A DNA stretch of 64,000 nucleotides from Diphasiastrum complanatum (Eukaryota; Streptophyta; Lycopodiopsida; Lycopodiales; Lycopodiaceae), in the NCBI GenBank assembly GCA_029204225.1, contig CM055102.1, positions 49,425,044 through 49,489,043 on the forward strand, read 5' to 3'. The translations under genes were made by a program, and so were the position numbers. The notes under the pieces are model-generated. The model was given only the letters and a program-made list of their open reading frames with translations, ran no database searches and was not told the origin of the DNA. Positions within the stretch are counted from its first letter, which is position 1; each line of letters begins with the position of its first letter. Positions 11,766 to 22,627 of this stretch are shown here, piece after piece.

Positions 11766-12097
11766 ACGACTCTCGAGCTTTATCGCAAGTCCTTGATCGG
11801 GAGGGGGCTGATAGCGGCCCTGGATGAGATGGTGATCAACGGCACCATTTCGCCGCTCTTGGCTGCGAAAGTGCTGATGCAATTTGCAAATCCATTATCG
11901 AAGCGCTGCGGACAAAGGTGCACTCCAAAATCAGCTTCAAGGGCCATCTTCACGCTTACAGGTATTGTGACAGCGTTTGGACCTTCGATTTGAAGAACGC
12001 TAGCTTGAAGACGGACAATGATGACGTGCAAGCAGTGGATCGTGTCGAGATTGTGGCCTGTGATGCAGCCTGCGTTGCGAAATCACGGCAGCTGTGA
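11766..12097 (+). pseudogene. TFIIA small (gamma) subunit, intronless frameshifted copy
   Basis: TFIIA-gamma (TOA2/TFIIA-S) pairs with TFIIA-alpha/beta and stabilises TBP on the TATA box in the nucleus. Read-through translation gives ELYRKSLIGRGL, then LDEM.INGTISP.LA.KVL.QF (helical domain, residues ~5-50). A one-base deletion at about 11886-11887 follows. The +1 frame continues with KSIIEALRTKVHSKISFKGHL and YRYCDSVWTFDLKN, and ends VEIVACDA..., which is the beta-barrel half with the hallmark YR.CD.VWTF. The total is about 110 codons, the normal family length, stopping at TGA 12095-12097. The first codon reads ACG where ATG is expected (11766-11768), so both start and frame are lost. No intron interrupts it. 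No poly(A) tract was found. Very confident in identity; likely non-coding now unless the assembly has two errors. Confidence 0.93.
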
Positions 12098-12391
12098 GCG
12101 TCGCAGCAAGTGCTTTGTGGGAAATTCATTAAGTAGGTTTGTGATTTTGTTTCGAGCGATAGAGACGACGGATTAAGGGAAGATGAATTATCGACATCTT
12201 TCAAGCAAATTTCTGAGATTCATTTTTGTGGTTGAAAATGCGTATATACCAGCTGGTTAGAGAATACGGACCTGAAACAAGCTATTATGAATCATGATAT
12301 CGGCTCAAAGTTGCTTCTCGAAGTTTCTGAGTCTTTTCTCTCCTCTTGACCTAGAATAGACCCTATGTGAATGAATACTGCACGATTTTGA

Positions 12392-12547
12392 TAATCTGTT
12401 TTTCGTTTACACATGGCATGCACTATGTTTCTGTTTTAGCTGAGCCTAGCTTGTCAGATTGGTAACGAGTAATTTGTTTTTCGTTTACACATGGCATGCA
12501 CTATGTTTCTGTTTTAGCTGAGCCTAGCTTGTCAGATTGGTAACGAG
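12392..12547. repeat. Tandem duplication, 78-bp unit x2
   Basis: TTTTTCGTTTACACATGGC through TTGTCAGATTGGTAACGAG occurs twice back to back (starts 12392 and about 12470), nearly identical, so recent. It lies downstream of the TFIIA-gamma copy. Confidence 0.9.
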
Positions 12548-12682
12548 CTTTTTCTCAGAAAGATTTTGTGCCTATGAAATCTTAAATGTGCCAGCTACAT
12601 CCAGCGTTCCATCTTAAAGTTGGCCAAGTTTGTGAGTTTTAGCGTCAGATTAAGTGTCATAACATACATCAAGTGTCACACT

Positions 12683-12884
12683 GTTAGGAACAACAACAAT
12701 TACTATGAAGGAGATCGTTCCATAGACGACTTACAAACATAACATTACAAAGGTCTGATAATGAATGGACCCAAGTACACTTTGTTAGGAACAACAACAA
12801 TTACTATGAAGGAGATCGTTCCATAGACGACTTACAAACATAACATTACAAAGGTCTGATAATGAATGGACCCAAGTACACTTT
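12683..12884. repeat. Tandem duplication, 101-bp unit x2
   Basis: GTTAGGAACAACAACAATT to CCCAAGTACACTTT is repeated at a 101-bp period with essentially no differences. A third unit starts (GTTAGTAGG) but diverges. No gene is seen from 12200 to 13380 apart from these duplications. Confidence 0.9.
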
Positions 12885-13384
12885 GTTAGTAGGCAACTGG
12901 CAAAGCAGGTCAACAGGCAATTCACAGATTGCTAGAAGCCTAGAAGGTACTTAGTTGAAATTTTTTTTATGCTATTAAGTAATCTACATTATTTAAGAAG
13001 AGAAATGTTGAAGTTGCAAAGAATTTCAGATTTGTGATCGGGCAAAGAGTTTCAATTTTGTGGCTCCCTTTTTGATGTTTACATTTAGGCAAGTTTCTAT
13101 AAATTGTTACATGGGATGGTCTTGTGGTTAAGTGCTATTTCGGAAACATATTATCTTTTTATTTCACGTGGATAGTAGACACTTATTTCAAGATCATTTC
13201 ATCTCCAACAATTTGGAGTTAAAAAGGGCAAGGAAAATATTGACTCTGCAAGTGGAAGATTATTTAAGCTCGGCATGTTTCAAAGAAAATTTGATTTTAA
13301 ATTCTGACAGAGCATTAATTTATTATCTTTTTATCTCAAATTATGTACAGCTCTAAAGTGTGGTAAGGGGAGTGTTATAATATT

Positions 13385-13490
13385 CGATGCTCACAGCTGT
13401 TGTGATTTCGCAACGCAGGCTGCATCACAAGCCATAATCTCGACACGATCCACTACTTGCACGTCATCATTTCCGTCTATGTTCAAGGTT
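13385..13490 (-). pseudogene. Inverted copy of the TFIIA-gamma 3' end
   Basis: Reverse complement of this stretch matches 11996-12101: the segment from CTTGAA..ACGGA.AATGATGACG through GTCGAGATTRTGGCYTGTGATGC to CAGCTGTGAGC.TCG, including the stop codon. Differences are a handful of substitutions and a small indel near its inner end. The match starts and stops abruptly, so only the last ~30 codons plus a few bases were duplicated. Confidence 0.9.
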
Positions 13491-13499
13491 TAAAAACCA

Positions 13500-14910
13500 T
13501 TCCTTGGCGTCGCCTTAAAGAATAATAGGGAACAGCCTCACTTTTTCGTCCATGCAGTGGGAAGGATCGATGCTAAAATGTAGAGTGAACGGAGCTAAGA
13601 CGCCACATGGTTGGGATGGTCGATTGGTCGAAAATGTTTGAGAGATGCCAGACAGTTGGGCGAGTGGACAAAGCTTGGTCAACACATAATAGTAAGGATT
13701 TTTCAAGAAATGTACACAAGTGGCTAGACGGTTCGCTCAAGTGGCAATTTTTTATATGTCGAGAATCTGTGTGATAAGCATACTCGCTCACTGATAAAAG
13801 TTATCAATTGTGATTAGTGGAGGCCCCCAAATGTGATGAGCGAGTAGCTTATGTCACCAGTTTGGGCGATTTTTTTTTCTTGTCACCTTCTCTAGTGCTC
13901 TTGTAGCTGACAAGAGTCAGTGCGAATATCAAGAAATGACGTGAAGCAAGGAACTTATAGAAAAAATTCCTAGAGACCTATTCGTAATTTTCAATGTAAT
14001 TTGGTTTTTTTTTTTAAATGTACCGTTTGGTCTCAGGGTGTACTTGCCCACTTCATTAGATTGGAGATCAAATTACCACACATCGATTTTCATGTTGGAC
14101 GAGTGGTTTACTTGCTAAAATATTGCGGTTGGGATTAAGCACTGTTAACCTGACTATGAGTACCCGCATATTTGACTTGGAAGGGTTATGAACTCGCACA
14201 ACAAAATTTTGAGAGTTTATGAACTCGCACAGTTAATGGAAAGCGAATGGTTGGTTTAATGGAAAGCTGTTCATAGAATATCATAAGAAAAACCAAAATC
14301 CATTAGCACAGAATTTGCACAATATTCTACAGTGCCTAACAATAGCTGAGGACGGATTCTTGCTCAAAACAAGTCAAAATGACTCGCACAGGGTTGAAAG
14401 GATGACTTGCACAAAGTTGGAAGATGACTTGCATGACTCGCACAAGTTTGAAAGGTTCCCAAAAAGAACTATAAAATGACTCGCATAGGGGACCAAAATG
14501 ACTCGCACAAGTTTTGAAAGTTTCTCAAAAGAACTAGAGAATGACTCGCATAGGGGAACAAAATGACTCACACTAACTTGGAAATGACTCGCACAAGTTT
14601 GAAAGGTTTTCAAAAGAACTAGAAAATGACTCGCACAGGGGAACAAAATGACTCGCACAAACTTGGAAATGAATCACACAATAGACAATGGTAGAGGTAA
14701 TGATTCAGAATTGACAAAAGTGACTCGCACACCTCAAAAAATGGCTCGCACAGGACAGAAGGGGGTGAAAACCGTCTCGAAATGACTCGCACAACAAACC
14801 TCAAGTACTTGCATAGCTGACGGAAGGTTGAGGAACTCACACAACTCGCACACCTTGCTACAAGTACCTGCACAGCAGCTGACTCAGGATGGCGCTAGGA
14901 TGATACTAGG
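13500..14910 (+). repeat. Dispersed repeat with CTCGCACA array, copy 1
   Basis: Matches the reverse complement of 32745-33932 across most of its length, e.g. CGGAGCTAAGACRCCACATGG, TTGGTCAACACA, TTCTCTAGTGCTCTTGTAGCTGACAAGAG and AATGGAAAGCTGTTCATAGAA. No ORF is conserved between the copies. Poly-T tracts at 13870 and 14005 vary in length between copies. Some weaker CTCACACA sequence continues to about 15300. Class unknown. Confidence 0.7.
14380..14880 (+). repeat. Minisatellite-like array of TGACTCGCACA
   Basis: The word TGACTCGCACA or a one-base variant occurs about fifteen times in 500 bp. Spacers repeat too: AGTTTGAAAGGTT, TTCAAAAGAACTAGAAAA, GGGGAACAAAA. This gives a higher-order unit of roughly 60-90 bp. 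The array makes long spurious minus-strand ORFs rich in CESF/VRVI, which should not be called genes. Confidence 0.85.
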
Positions 14911-15393
14911 TTTCCCTTTGCTGAGGGGCTAAAACGGTACTAAGGTTCAAGAATTGATGTATTGTTCTAAAATGATTCGCACAAAGGGTAGGCAACTCAC
15001 ATAGGGTTTTAACATTCCAAAAATAGCTTGTGCAAGTACTGTGTGAGTACTATGCAAGAGCTACTAATGGAAAAATTTAAGGATGTGAAAGATTTCGGTC
15101 AGAACACAAACTAGTTTTACCCTTCTTTAACTTTTCTGAAAAATTTGACCTTTCTTCTGGTCTTTGTAGGTTGTGCAAGAACTGAGAAGGATTTCACACA
15201 ACTGTGCGAGTGTGGTTAAATCTCGGTCAACGCATTTGTACAAAATGGTAAGTTGGTTGAAACTTACCAAAAATCATAAAAAATAACTCACACACCTAAT
15301 TTTCAGATGAAAAAATGTGTTTTCCCTCCAAAATAAGGCCGTGTAAGTAGACTTTTAGGACACTTTGACTATTAATCTTAAAAATTCCTTGTG

Positions 15394-15861
15394 TGTTGGG
15401 AACCTAGTGGGTCTCGCCACTAAAACTACTGTTGGCCAAGGCTTGCCAAGTGGGCCCACCACAGTACTATACAAGTAGAGTAATAAGTGCGAGGGCACTG
15501 GCATCCTGCGCGTATAAGCCCAACCCAATGAGCACAACTAGCAATTTGTAATTCCTAGAAATAAGAGACTAGGAGCTTAAAACTCTAAAATGACATTAGA
15601 GGTCCTAAGTCAAGTTGCAAATGAGAAAGCTAAAAGGGCCCAAATTAGAACTCACATGAATCATGTGAGTGCCCTTGTGCTTTCTTAGCACCATTAGATT
15701 TAAGTTGTGTTTATTTGAATGGCTTGGATTAGAATCCTTGTCCCAATAAAGTGGCCAATCAGAGTGAAGGAGGCTCACCTCTAAAATTTATAAGAGGGAG
15801 CCATTTCCTTTGTATTGTAGCTTCCATCTTTTTCTCAATAAAACTCTGTTGGTTTCACTTC

Positions 15862-15942
<81 letters not shown>

Positions 15943-16107
15943 CCCCCCCCCGTAGGTTGGGTGTGAATAGCTTTGGGAAGGTGCTCGGGCCTCCAAAGCC
16001 TCTCTCAACCTAGGCATTTTCTCTCTCTTCTCTCTCTTTGTGTGCTATGCAGGTGAAGGCGAGGCTCCGCTCCCAACAACGAACCCCATACTACAACTGA
16101 CACTAAA
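15394..16107 (+). repeat. 5' LTR of the LARD-like element
   Basis: Near-identical to 18481-19122. Contains AATAAAACTCTGTTGG (possible polyadenylation signal at about 15836) and a long (CT)n run at about 15863-15940 followed by ten Cs, then GTAGGTTGGGTGTGAATAGC. The CT run creates overlapping artificial ORFs on both strands. Confidence 0.92.
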
Positions 16108-16108
16108 A

Positions 16109-16126
16109 TGGTGCCGTCGCCGGGGA
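16109..16126 (+). other. Gypsy-type primer-binding site
   Basis: TGGTGCCGTCGCCGGGGA begins one base after the 5' LTR. It resembles the TGGCGCCGTTGCCGGGGA-type sites of plant Tat/Athila-lineage elements. I do not assign the exact tRNA. Confidence 0.75.
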
Positions 16127-18480
16127 GCCCCAACACTTGCCTTAGCCAGCATAGACATCACTTTTCTTCTCCTTCTCTCACACTTCTCTCTTCTTTTCCC
16201 TTCATTTTTCATCACAAAAATCGAATTTTTTAGCTTGTTAGTGGTAGTTAGTGTGGATTAGAGTTAGTGGGGTGTGGATTAGTGTTAGAACTATAGATTA
16301 GAACAACCCTTGCTGAAAGAAAAAACAAAAAAAACAAACAAACAAAAAAATCAGAAAACCATGAAAAATCTATTTTTGATGGAAAATAGGCGGGAAAAAC
16401 ATAGTAGAGGCAATAACTTTTTACAAATCCATAGCTAATATTCGCCCCTTTGAAAGTACCTTCTAGACACTATTCAGAACCTACATCAAAGTTGACGAAG
16501 GTTAATTCCCAATCACTTTGAAAGAAACCGCAAAACATTGTCAAAAAACACATAAAAATTGTATTTCTCTCCATCACCTGGGAATAAACCTTCGACCACC
16601 TAGATTTAGCTAAATCTGTATCAAAGGAAGCTACTCTCAACTCGGCGAAGGTTCTCTCTCTAGGATCTGAGAGAAAATAGTCAAAAATAACAAAAAAAGC
16701 CATAAAATTTGTATTTTCTCTCTGTATCAGAGGAGGCTACTACCAGCTCGGCGAACGTTATCTCTCTAGGATTTGAGAAAAAACTGCCAAAAATAGCAAA
16801 AAAGCCATAAAATTTGTATTTTTTCTCCATCCCGTGTGAAATACCCTTCTCCCACCTGGATTTAGCTAATCTTGTATTAGAGAAGGCTATTATCAGCTTG
16901 GCAAACATTTTCTCTCTAGGATCTGAGAGAAAACTGTCAAAAATAACAAAAAATGCCCAAAAATACACTTTTTTCTTTATTTTTTGAGATCTTTTTTGAA
17001 TTAACCTTTGCTAAGATTTTCATAATTAGATCTGACCCAGATCTTGCTTCTATGAAATTCTTGTAAAGATCAAATGGATAGATCTAATAGCTAGATCTAG
17101 TCTATATCTAGCTAATTGGGAAGGAGGAAGGGTAGATCCACTCCGATCTGGAGAAATCTAAGAAAAACCACAAAAAACCACTAAAAATGGACAAAAATAC
17201 ACTAAAAATGATCGTGTTCTCTTATTTTTCCTAAATCTGACAGTTCAAAACTCAATCCAAATTGGTAATAGTTGAATTATACTGTGTTTCAGCTACTATC
17301 AGACTTTACTTCAGATCAGACACTTAGATCTTGAAATCTTAGAGAAACAGTCCTAAAAAGTGCTCGATTTTGCAAAAATCTTCAATTTTTGACAGCCGGC
17401 TCAAAACTAACCCTCGTAGGTTTCAGAAAAGTTTCATCAGATCTTGATTCAACTAGACTGATGGGGACGAGAGTTAATTCCCAGCCTTGTTAAAATAAAT
17501 AAAAATAAAAAATTCATTTTTTATATCGTCTCCATCTGTGTTTTCATCTCCATCTCCATCAGCTCAACCTTCATCCTTTTTCATGTCATTACATGCATCT
17601 ATCTTTTCCTCCATCAATATCCTAAGATAACAACCATCTATTATCATTTATTCACACACCTCCCTCCTACACTTTTGATTGTCCTTGGTCTCCTTAATCT
17701 CTCAATTTTTGGTCTACTTCTTTTCTTCTCTTGTTCACTTCAAAAAAAGAAAAAAAAAAAGAGTGGGACACCATAGTTGTACAACCCTTGAAGCAATTAC
17801 GTACATCATGATAATACTGCATTCTCAGCCATGACTAACGAGTTTGTGAGATTAGTTGCATTTCAGATGTTTCTTGATGAGACAGTTCAACAATACACCA
17901 GACGAATGTTCGATCTGGTAAAGGGGTATAACAGTACTTCAAAGGCCGAATCCAGGGAATCCAAGCCCAAACAGACCTTCAGTCCAGCAAGAAATAGCGC
18001 TTAAGGTATCAAGGCCTTGCTCTCAAGTGGTACTATTGATTGCTAAAGAAAGTCTTCAAGTGTAGGCTTATCATGAACACTTGGATAGACTAAGCAGTCA
18101 ACCAACCATGTTCTATCCGCAGTACCACTTGAGTGAACGCACGACAATGCCACAGAGAGCAGTTGTGTCAGTCTATGAGAAACAATCTCAACCAGCCTTA
18201 TCTTGGGATCCTCTGATAGATGGTGTCGACTACCCATTTGTCGATGAACAAGGTTATCAGGGATGGCCACCAGACACTTATGGGTATTATCGAAAATCTG
18301 GCAAAAGCTCAGGTTCTTGCTGATCAACAACCAATAAAGCCTCAGGTTTTACGTAAGCGATCACTTATCCACACTTTTCCTAAAGCAGCTCATCACCAAC
18401 AATAAACGTGTCGACAGCTCTCTTCCACATCAAATGCAGGCAGGTGCCATGGGACCGGCACCTCTTTAGGTGGGGAATAC
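16127..18480 (+). other. Internal region of the LARD-like element
   Basis: The first ~1.3 kb is a non-coding leader with recurrent GACGAAGGTT / GGCGAAGGTT words at 16486, 16640 and 16753, each near TTCTCTCTCTAGGATC. A weak gag-like stretch follows (17840-18405; FVRLVAFQMFLDETVQQYTRRMF-type reading, then MDRLSSQPTMFYPQYHLSE). It is too short and broken to call a protein. It ends in the purine tract before the 3' LTR. Confidence 0.6.
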
Positions 18481-18919
18481 TGTTGGGCACCTAGTGGGTC
18501 CCGCCACTAAAACTACTGTTGGCCAAGGCTTGCCAAGTGGGCCCACCACAGTACTATACAAGTTAAGTAATAAGTGCGAGCCCAGTGACATCCTACACGT
18601 ATAAGCCCAACCCAATGAGCACAACTAGCAAGTTGTAATTCCTAGGAATAAGAGACTAGACATTAGAGGCCCTAAGTCAATTTGCAAATAAAAAAGCTAA
18701 AAGGGCCCAAATTAGAACTCACATGAATCATGTGAGTGACCTTGTGATTTCTTAGCACCAATAGATTTAAGTTGTGTTTATTTGAATGGCTTGGATTAAA
18801 ATCCTTGTCCCAATGGAGTGGCCAATAAGGAGGCTCACCTCTAAATCCATAAGAGGGAGCCATTTTCTTTGTATTGTAGCTTCCATCTTTTTCTTAATAA
18901 AACTTTGCTGGTTTCACTT

Positions 18920-18968
<49 letters not shown>

Positions 18969-19122
18969 AGGTTGGGTGTGAATAGCTTTGGGAAGGTGCT
19001 CGGGCCTCCAAAGCCTCTCTCAACCTAGGCATTTTCTCTCTCTTCTCTCTCTTTGTGTGCTATGGAGGTGAAGGCGAGGTTGCGCTCCCATAAACGAACC
19101 CCATACTACAAGTGACATTACA
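18481..19122 (+). repeat. 3' LTR of the LARD-like element
   Basis: Starts TGTTGGGCACC after the purine tract and ends CATTACA before TTGTG. It carries a shorter CT run (about 18925-18968). Confidence 0.92.
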
Positions 19123-19127
19123 TTGTG

Positions 19128-20946
19128 GTACCCATCTCGCAGAGAAGATGATTCACACACCTAAAAATGTTGATTAATATTACCTTTTTGTCCCATGGGG
19201 CTGGATGTGCGAATAATGCCCATGATGCCCAAAAACGACTGTCCAGTGATGGCAATGTTGAAAAGGTAGTCCTAGCGGCAGAACAGATCTGTTTGCCCAG
19301 CGATGGCTGAAACCCGAGTGGTACCGTAAGCTGTAATGGCCGATCAGAATGAGCGAGATTCTTCCGATGGGGGAAGCATGCCAATAGACGGCTGCAATAT
19401 TCATAAGAAGGATTGCTTGCTTGTCTCTAAGCCCAATGCAAGCGAGGGAAGAAAGATGGTTCCAAATGAGATGTACAAAACTGAGGAGCTAGAGTGGCTA
19501 TCTAGCCATTGCAAACACTGCTCTTCTTCCTGGCTTACAACATTCCTACCTTTGTAGAGGTCCTACTGTGAGTATTTTTACCTGACTTGGATTCAGAATG
19601 GGATTTAGCAGAGCATTAATGGCAACAGTATCCAACTCATAGAAGCTATATACTAGTACACCCGTAACCTTATAAAATGTCATTCAAATATGGATGTATG
19701 ATCTTGAACGGACCTTGTACAGGTCTCTAAAAGAAGGCTCTCGCAATCTTAAGTCCCACAAGCGCTGCCCCTGCTGAGAGTCTGCTGAATGCAGCTGAAA
19801 AACACAAATAACTCGAGTTTGTTGTAGGCTAATCCTACTGCGAGTGTTGTCTAGCTCGTTTCTGAGCACATGGTTAAGAGGAACATACAAAAAAAAACCC
19901 TTGGAACGCATGTTCAGATTGAAAGGAGACACCTCTGAAGGTGGTTCTGGTACAGTACACCTGACAAAGTATTCACTGGAGTTCAGATACTTTCTGTGCC
20001 AGTCATTCCCTGGCGAAAACTGGCTGAAACATAGCAACAACTGATCGCTACTGCCTGACATGTAGATCTGCTCCAAATGAGCTGCGATTTTGGCTGGGCG
20101 AGTGGGTCCAATACAAAAAAAAATCCGACAGGGTAGAGAATCAGACCTGGATGAGCAAACCTGGTTCTGAGTATTGTTCTTGAGCAAAAGTTCACCGTGT
20201 AGATCTGCTGCGTGAGTGGGCTAGTGCAAAAAAAATATGGTATCATGGAAGGAGATAACATAAAGACCAGAAACTATAGCATGGAGTGCGATTCATGTTT
20301 GTCTCTTTAGCAAGATACATACTTTATGAGAAAACGACGTAGCTCCTCGACTACAAATACAGATAATGGATACTCTGTCCATTACAGATCATACGTTTTC
20401 CCTGAGTAGGAACCTTCTATCACTGGTTATTGTAACGCTGCTCAGTTCTGCACTTTTATGTTGTTCCTTTGATTCTTTTATAATATTTATCCCGTACTCA
20501 ACCCAAGATTTCCTGAGGGTGTATCCGAGTCAGCTTCTCAGCCAATGCTCGTTTGGGAGTAGATCTGAAGTCCTCGTTCTCTTTATCTCAAAGGCACAAG
20601 AGTAGAAGTCATCCTACTAACTCTATCCAATGCAAGTGGGCGGTAACAAACTCAAGGGAAAATGGAAATGTGATGAAGACTGACAAAGAAGGCCATAAGC
20701 TGGGCGAGTAGTGCATGAGTAGTGTAAAAATCAGACCTTGGTGAAGATCAGAGACTGCGAAGATCAGAAACACCTGCAAAGGCCTTTTAAAAGAAAAAAG
20801 CAAGAAGCGTGGTTGTGCATGAAGCGTGATAGTTTAAAACACTACAAAACATAACTTTGACACTACAAAAGAAAGAAATCAAGCAAAAAGCATGAGAAAA
20901 GAGTGGAAAGAGCTCCGTTGGTTATGGCTCCATCTAGCATGACTAT
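19128..20946. other. Unassigned region; one possible exon scrap at 19336-19557
   Basis: The plus-strand frame 19336-19557 (MADQNERDSSDGG..., ..EELEWLSS.CK.CSSSW) is acidic, uses varied codons and resembles plant nuclear-protein sequence, but it matches nothing I can name firmly. Minus-strand ORFs at 19684-20187 and 19983-20261 overlap other frames and have no motif. The segment starting at 19239 (CTGTCCAGTGATGGCAATG) recurs at the very end of the window (63962), so it belongs to a dispersed repeat. Confidence 0.35.
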
Positions 20947-21851
20947 GGCGGTCTCTCAACTAGTCAACGCTATGGTTTTTCCAACTAGCTTGAGCAAGAG
21001 GATGGGAAGAGCACTATGAGCATAGGGTGAGTATTAGGTAAGATCCACTCTTCTCTCTTTTCTCTCCTTAGCAACTAATAAATGACGGCTTAACCTAAAG
21101 GATAAAAGCCTAATTTAAATCTTCTCCTCTAAGGCTTACCCTGCTAGAGAATGGAGGGCCTGGATTAACTTAACCTGTTGCCAGATAAATAATGTACAAT
21201 ACAATGTGAAGTAACAGAAACATGAAACCACACAAGGGAGAACACTCAGAGTGAAAAAATAGGGCATGTACTGCAAATGAGGTTTTTGTCGAAAATGGAC
21301 TCTTCCACTCCTATATATACTTGGAGTGGTGGTCACTTACAAAAAAGCACTGTGAGACTAACTTAATTTTGAATCACATTGGTGCCATGAGACAAACCCC
21401 CAATAGGCCTTTGTGACTAACTTTTACATAACTTGAAATTACATATCTATGTGCAATGCCCATGGCAATTTAAATTTAGAACTAAATAACTGCCAGTACG
21501 GATAATGTAAAAGCCTATACTTGATGGGCAAGTTCTACGTTTAAATCCTATCCTGCTTGTATTTTTAAAGATGTTCCGCAGGATGGTTAGAATATTCCTT
21601 GGAATATCAGACTACATGAGCACATGAGCTAATCTCCCTCTAATTCTCCTTCTCTTCCTCTTTTTCACTCTCAATCATGATAAATGCTTGTGTTTAGCGT
21701 TAGTTGGAGTAGTGATAAGGTGGGATAGTGTTAAAGTAGAGTTAGTAATCATCTAAATTAGCAACTGAGTATAGTTAGGGCCCTATCCTTTTATTCTAAC
21801 CCTTCTTGACAGGCGGAGGGCTGCTCACTGACTATTCTACACGCCCTATAG
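20947..21851 (+). repeat. Gypsy LTR remnant with promoter
   Basis: Ends immediately before a Gypsy-type primer site at 21852. A TATA box (CTCCTATATATACTT, about 21309-21323) lies mid-way, and CT-rich TTCTCCTTCTCTTCCTC follows downstream. The first ~147 bp (GGCGGTCTC.CAACTAGTC to GGCTTAAC) recur at 37002-37155. The true start was not defined and no matching 3' LTR is in the window. Confidence 0.55.
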
Positions 21852-21869
21852 TGGTGTCGTTGTCGGGGA
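21852..21869 (+). other. Gypsy-type primer-binding site
   Basis: TGGTGTCGTTGTCGGGGA, three differences from the site at 16109, consistent with C-to-T decay at CpG/CpNpG positions. Confidence 0.72.
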
Positions 21870-22620
21870 TAGGCTATCACTAACTAACTTTAGTTGTTCT
21901 TTTAGTTCTTGTTGCTTTTTAGAGTGTTTTTAGGTGGATTCAGAGGTACATTTAGCTTGTTTTGTGTGTTGTTTTGTGCTTGGACTGTTCTCAGCTAGCG
22001 GAGGAGGTGTGAAAGGGTAGTGGAGACCCAAAATAGCCTCTAAGGGCTTGGCATTCATTCACAAACTTGGAAAAACCATAAAAAAAAATGTTCAAATCTG
22101 TTTTTGGAGGAAAAAAGTGGCCAAAAATCATTCCAAACCTTATTTTTCATAATTTCTTTGGAACTAACCTTTGCATGATTGGTAGCAACTCCAGGGTATT
22201 GTCTCAGACTGCATAGAAGGCTGTGAAGGTTACTTCCCAACAGATCTAGAGAAAATAGAGAAAAATCATAAAAAATTCAAATCTGCATAAGAACCTTCGT
22301 AGGGCTCTCTAAAGTTCCATCTCAGTGAGACAAGGACACATAAAAGTTTGCGAAGGTTAGTTCCCATAATAAGTGCCTCTACGAAGATTTCCAAGACAAA
22401 AAAGATGAGAAAATCAGGTTGAACCCTCGCAGACATTAGAATTTTCAGTTCTAGTGGCAAGTAACCTTCGTAGAGGCTTCTGAAGTTTCATCTCAACGAG
22501 ACAATGACATAAAAAAGCCTGCGAATGTTAGTTTAATTCCAGTCTCTCTCTCACATTATAAATCTAATATAAATTTTCTATCAAACACTATTTATTTATT
22601 TATCACTCTTAAATACCCTA
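21870..22620 (+). other. Gypsy leader remnant
   Basis: Non-coding. Carries GCGAAGGTTAGTTCC, TAACCTTCGTAG and related words at 22140-22530, as in the leaders at 16.4 kb and 43 kb. It is cut off near 22620 where a minus-strand Copia remnant begins. Confidence 0.5.
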
Positions 22621-22627
22621 GCTAAAA

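Larger units (their letters stand above)
15394..19122 (+). mobile_element. Complete non-autonomous Ty3/Gypsy-type LTR element (LARD-like)
   Basis: Two LTRs of 714 bp (15394-16107) and 642 bp (18481-19122) enclose 2373 bp. The element is flanked by a perfect 5-bp target duplication TTGTG (15389-15393 and 19123-19127). The LTRs start TGTTGGG; the 3' LTR ends TTACA, while the 5' one has decayed to CTAAA. A primer site follows at 16109, and a purine tract AGGTGGGGAATAC precedes the 3' LTR. No protease, RT or integrase is present, so it would depend on enzymes from another element. The length difference between LTRs comes mainly from CT-repeat length and a ~20-bp indel. It inserted just beyond the CTCGCACA repeat. 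Confidence 0.92.

Noticed and set aside
13112-13136. tRNA- or SINE-like A box (GGGATGGTCTTGTGGTTAAGTGC)
   Set aside because: No B box, acceptor pairing or poly(A) tail downstream; too little to call.
14374-14873. Minus-strand ORFs rich in CESF/ASHF near 14.4-14.9 kb and 32.9-33.2 kb
   Set aside because: Translations of the CTCGCACA array, repeated in step with the DNA unit.
15751-16017. Long Ser/Leu and Arg/Glu ORFs over the (CT)n run
   Set aside because: Produced on several frames and both strands by the microsatellite; no protein evidence.
19336-19557. GATA-factor-like acidic region (EELEWLS)
   Set aside because: Only one short motif, no zinc finger; kept as an unassigned possible exon scrap.
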